Assembly (NCBI GenBank): GCA_947632425.1
Contig: CANRPG010000100.1
Location: 1-7,150, forward strand
Origin: an uncultured Clostridia bacterium
Lineage (GTDB): Bacteria; Bacillota; Clostridia; Oscillospirales; Ruminococcaceae
Reading direction: 5' to 3'
Length of the DNA stretch: 7,150 nt
The notes under the pieces are model-generated. The model searched no databases. It had not been told where the DNA came from and saw only the letters and a program-made list of their open reading frames with translations. This document shows, one piece after another, positions 6,592-7,150 of the stretch. Positions within the stretch are counted from its first letter, which is position 1; every line of letters starts with the position of its first letter. A program made the position numbers and the translations under genes.

Positions 6592-6625
6592 TGCATAGTC
6601 CGTTCAGAGCAAATTGCGCATATCT

Positions 6626-6688
6626 AAAAATCCCTCGCCGCCATAAACGGTCGGCGGCGCACACTTTGCGGTGTGACGGGCTTTTTTC
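6626..6688 (+). terminator. Likely operon terminator with branched fold
   Basis: CCC (6632-6634) pairs with GGG (6678-6680) around two adjacent hairpins: CGCCGCC/GGCGGCG (6636-6642, 6653-6659) and CACAC/GTGTG (6660-6664, 6671-6675). AAAAA (6626-6630) faces T6 (6682-6687). The GC-rich fold followed by a T-run is terminator-like for rightward transcription and lies about 225 nt past the NfeD-like stop. It is the first convincing terminator after the operon. Confidence 0.5.
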
Positions 6689-6695
6689 ATTCACC

Positions 6696-6786
6696 GCCCC
6701 ACAAAAGTTGCCTTGTCAAAACGGAAAAGTTTTCGGTCAAGCCTTTTTCAAAAGGCTTGCGGGGCGTGGGGCAGAGCCCCACAAAA
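6696..6786. repeat. Repeat-bounded segment with two hairpins
   Basis: GCCCCACAAAA occurs at 6696-6706 and again at 6776-6786, bounding an 80-bp unit. Inside are CAAGCCTTTT/AAAAGGCTTG (6738-6747, 6750-6759) and GTGGGGC-AGA-GCCCCAC (6766-6782). The second copy of the direct repeat forms the right arm of the last hairpin. It resembles a dispersed intergenic repeat; copy number needs a genome search. Confidence 0.5.
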
Positions 6787-6804
6787 CACAGCGTGCGCGC
6801 CGCT

Positions 6805-6839
6805 GCTAGAGGTTAGAAGTTAGATGTTAGAGGTTAGAA
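6805..6839. repeat. Tandem heptad repeat (GTTAGAN)5
   Basis: Five consecutive 7-mers are seen: GCTAGAG, GTTAGAA, GTTAGAT, GTTAGAG, GTTAGAA. The last base varies and the first copy has one mismatch. This is a short variable-number-type tandem repeat. Unit length and lack of spacers exclude CRISPR. Confidence 0.8.
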
Positions 6840-7150
6840 ATGGTTTTGCGAATTTTGCGCGTGCTTGCCATTCCTGCGGTTTAGAAAGAGGCAAGAAGCA
6901 AGAAATTTGGACTTATCTGTACTGCGAATATTCCGCAGTACATTTCAAGTCTAGTTCCCGCACTACTGACCTCCGTTGCCTTGCAAACAAAACCTATGCG
7001 TATTTCGCTATTTAGCCTTATTCTCAAAGGCACGAAGTTCCGAGCGAAGAGGTCTCGAATTTTCACCAAGGCGCAGCGCGTGGTCGTAGGTGTGGGTAAG
7101 GAATGAGGAGCTCGAGGGGAAAACCTTAGGGTAGGGAGTGGAGCGCGCGC
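6840..7150. other. Non-coding right end with shared intergenic repeats
   Basis: No credible gene is seen. The stretch holds AGGCAAG-type heptads (6887-6906, 18 of 20 bases identical to the reverse complement of 394-413), the hairpin at 6908-6953, and the GGTGTGG 23-mer (7089-7111, 20 of 23 identical to 240-262). The end is purine-rich and GC-rich. Confidence 0.5.
6908..6953. repeat. Long interrupted hairpin
   Basis: TGTACTGCG (6918-6926) pairs with CGCAGTACA (6934-6942) around a 7-nt loop. After a small internal loop, a second stem continues from 6908-6914 to 6947-6953 with one G-T wobble. No T-run follows. It may be a folded RNA or a palindromic repeat. Confidence 0.5.

Noticed and set aside
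6534..6809. 91-residue rightward open frame
   Set aside because: It starts with GTG inside a hairpin, has no ribosome binding site, runs through several palindromes and repeats, and encodes an unrecognisable, arginine-rich composition.
6805..6839. CRISPR-like array
   Set aside because: Units are only 7 bp with no spacers, and no cas genes are present.
6824..7015. 63-residue rightward open frame
   Set aside because: It starts inside the heptad tandem repeat and crosses the hairpin at 6908-6953; there is no ribosome binding site or protein-like pattern.
6404..7150. tRNA or other standard RNA gene in the structured right region
   Set aside because: I found no cloverleaf with T-loop and anticodon features and no match to 6S, SRP, RNase P or tmRNA landmarks.
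1..7150. Insertion sequence or integrative element boundaries
   Set aside because: No transposase or integrase gene and no long terminal inverted repeats with target duplications were found; the shared repeats are short and of mixed orientation.

Overview
The window looks like chromosome of a Gram-positive anaerobe of the class Clostridia, possibly the Oscillospirales/Ruminococcus side. The support is circumstantial: strong AGGAGG-type ribosome binding sites, SigA-type promoters with 17-bp spacers, frequent ATA isoleucine codons with moderate GC content, and the gene families present. I cannot assign a genus from sequence alone.

Layout. Positions 1-523 are non-coding. They hold three near-perfect hairpins in the first 112 bases, AT-rich spacer, short repeats, and a near-consensus leftward promoter (435-463) that could make a roughly 420-nt RNA ending at the terminator-like hairpin at 7-37. 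A leftward gene (524-1153) encodes an orotate-phosphoribosyltransferase-like protein whose PRPP loop lacks its usual acidic residues. It diverges from an orphan 122-residue gene (1333-1701); each has its own recognisable promoter. The orphan converges on, and overlaps by 4 nt, a leftward PAP2-type membrane phosphatase gene (1698-2237) with its own promoter.

Divergent from the phosphatase is a rightward operon, 2319-6403: two ABC half-transporters overlapping by ATGA, then after 18 nt a small membrane protein with an NfeD-type C-terminal domain. The half-transporters are complementary. The first has a degenerate catalytic site (Walker B Asp-Asp, H-loop Gln) but a good FSGGQ signature. The second has the catalytic Glu and His but a degenerate LSQGE signature. 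Together they predict one active and one inactive ATP site, as in heterodimeric exporters of the BmrC/BmrD and TM287/288 type. The NfeD-like protein may be an accessory membrane protein for the exporter.

Positions 6404-7150 hold no convincing gene but much structure: several hairpins, a compact three-way-junction fold (6509-6591), a similar terminator-like fold ending in six T (6626-6688), a GTTAGAN heptad tandem repeat, and a long hairpin (6908-6953). Several short sequences here recur, directly or inverted, in the left intergenic region. That suggests dispersed intergenic repeats rather than unique regulatory DNA. No rRNA, tRNA, CRISPR array, transposase or integrase was seen.
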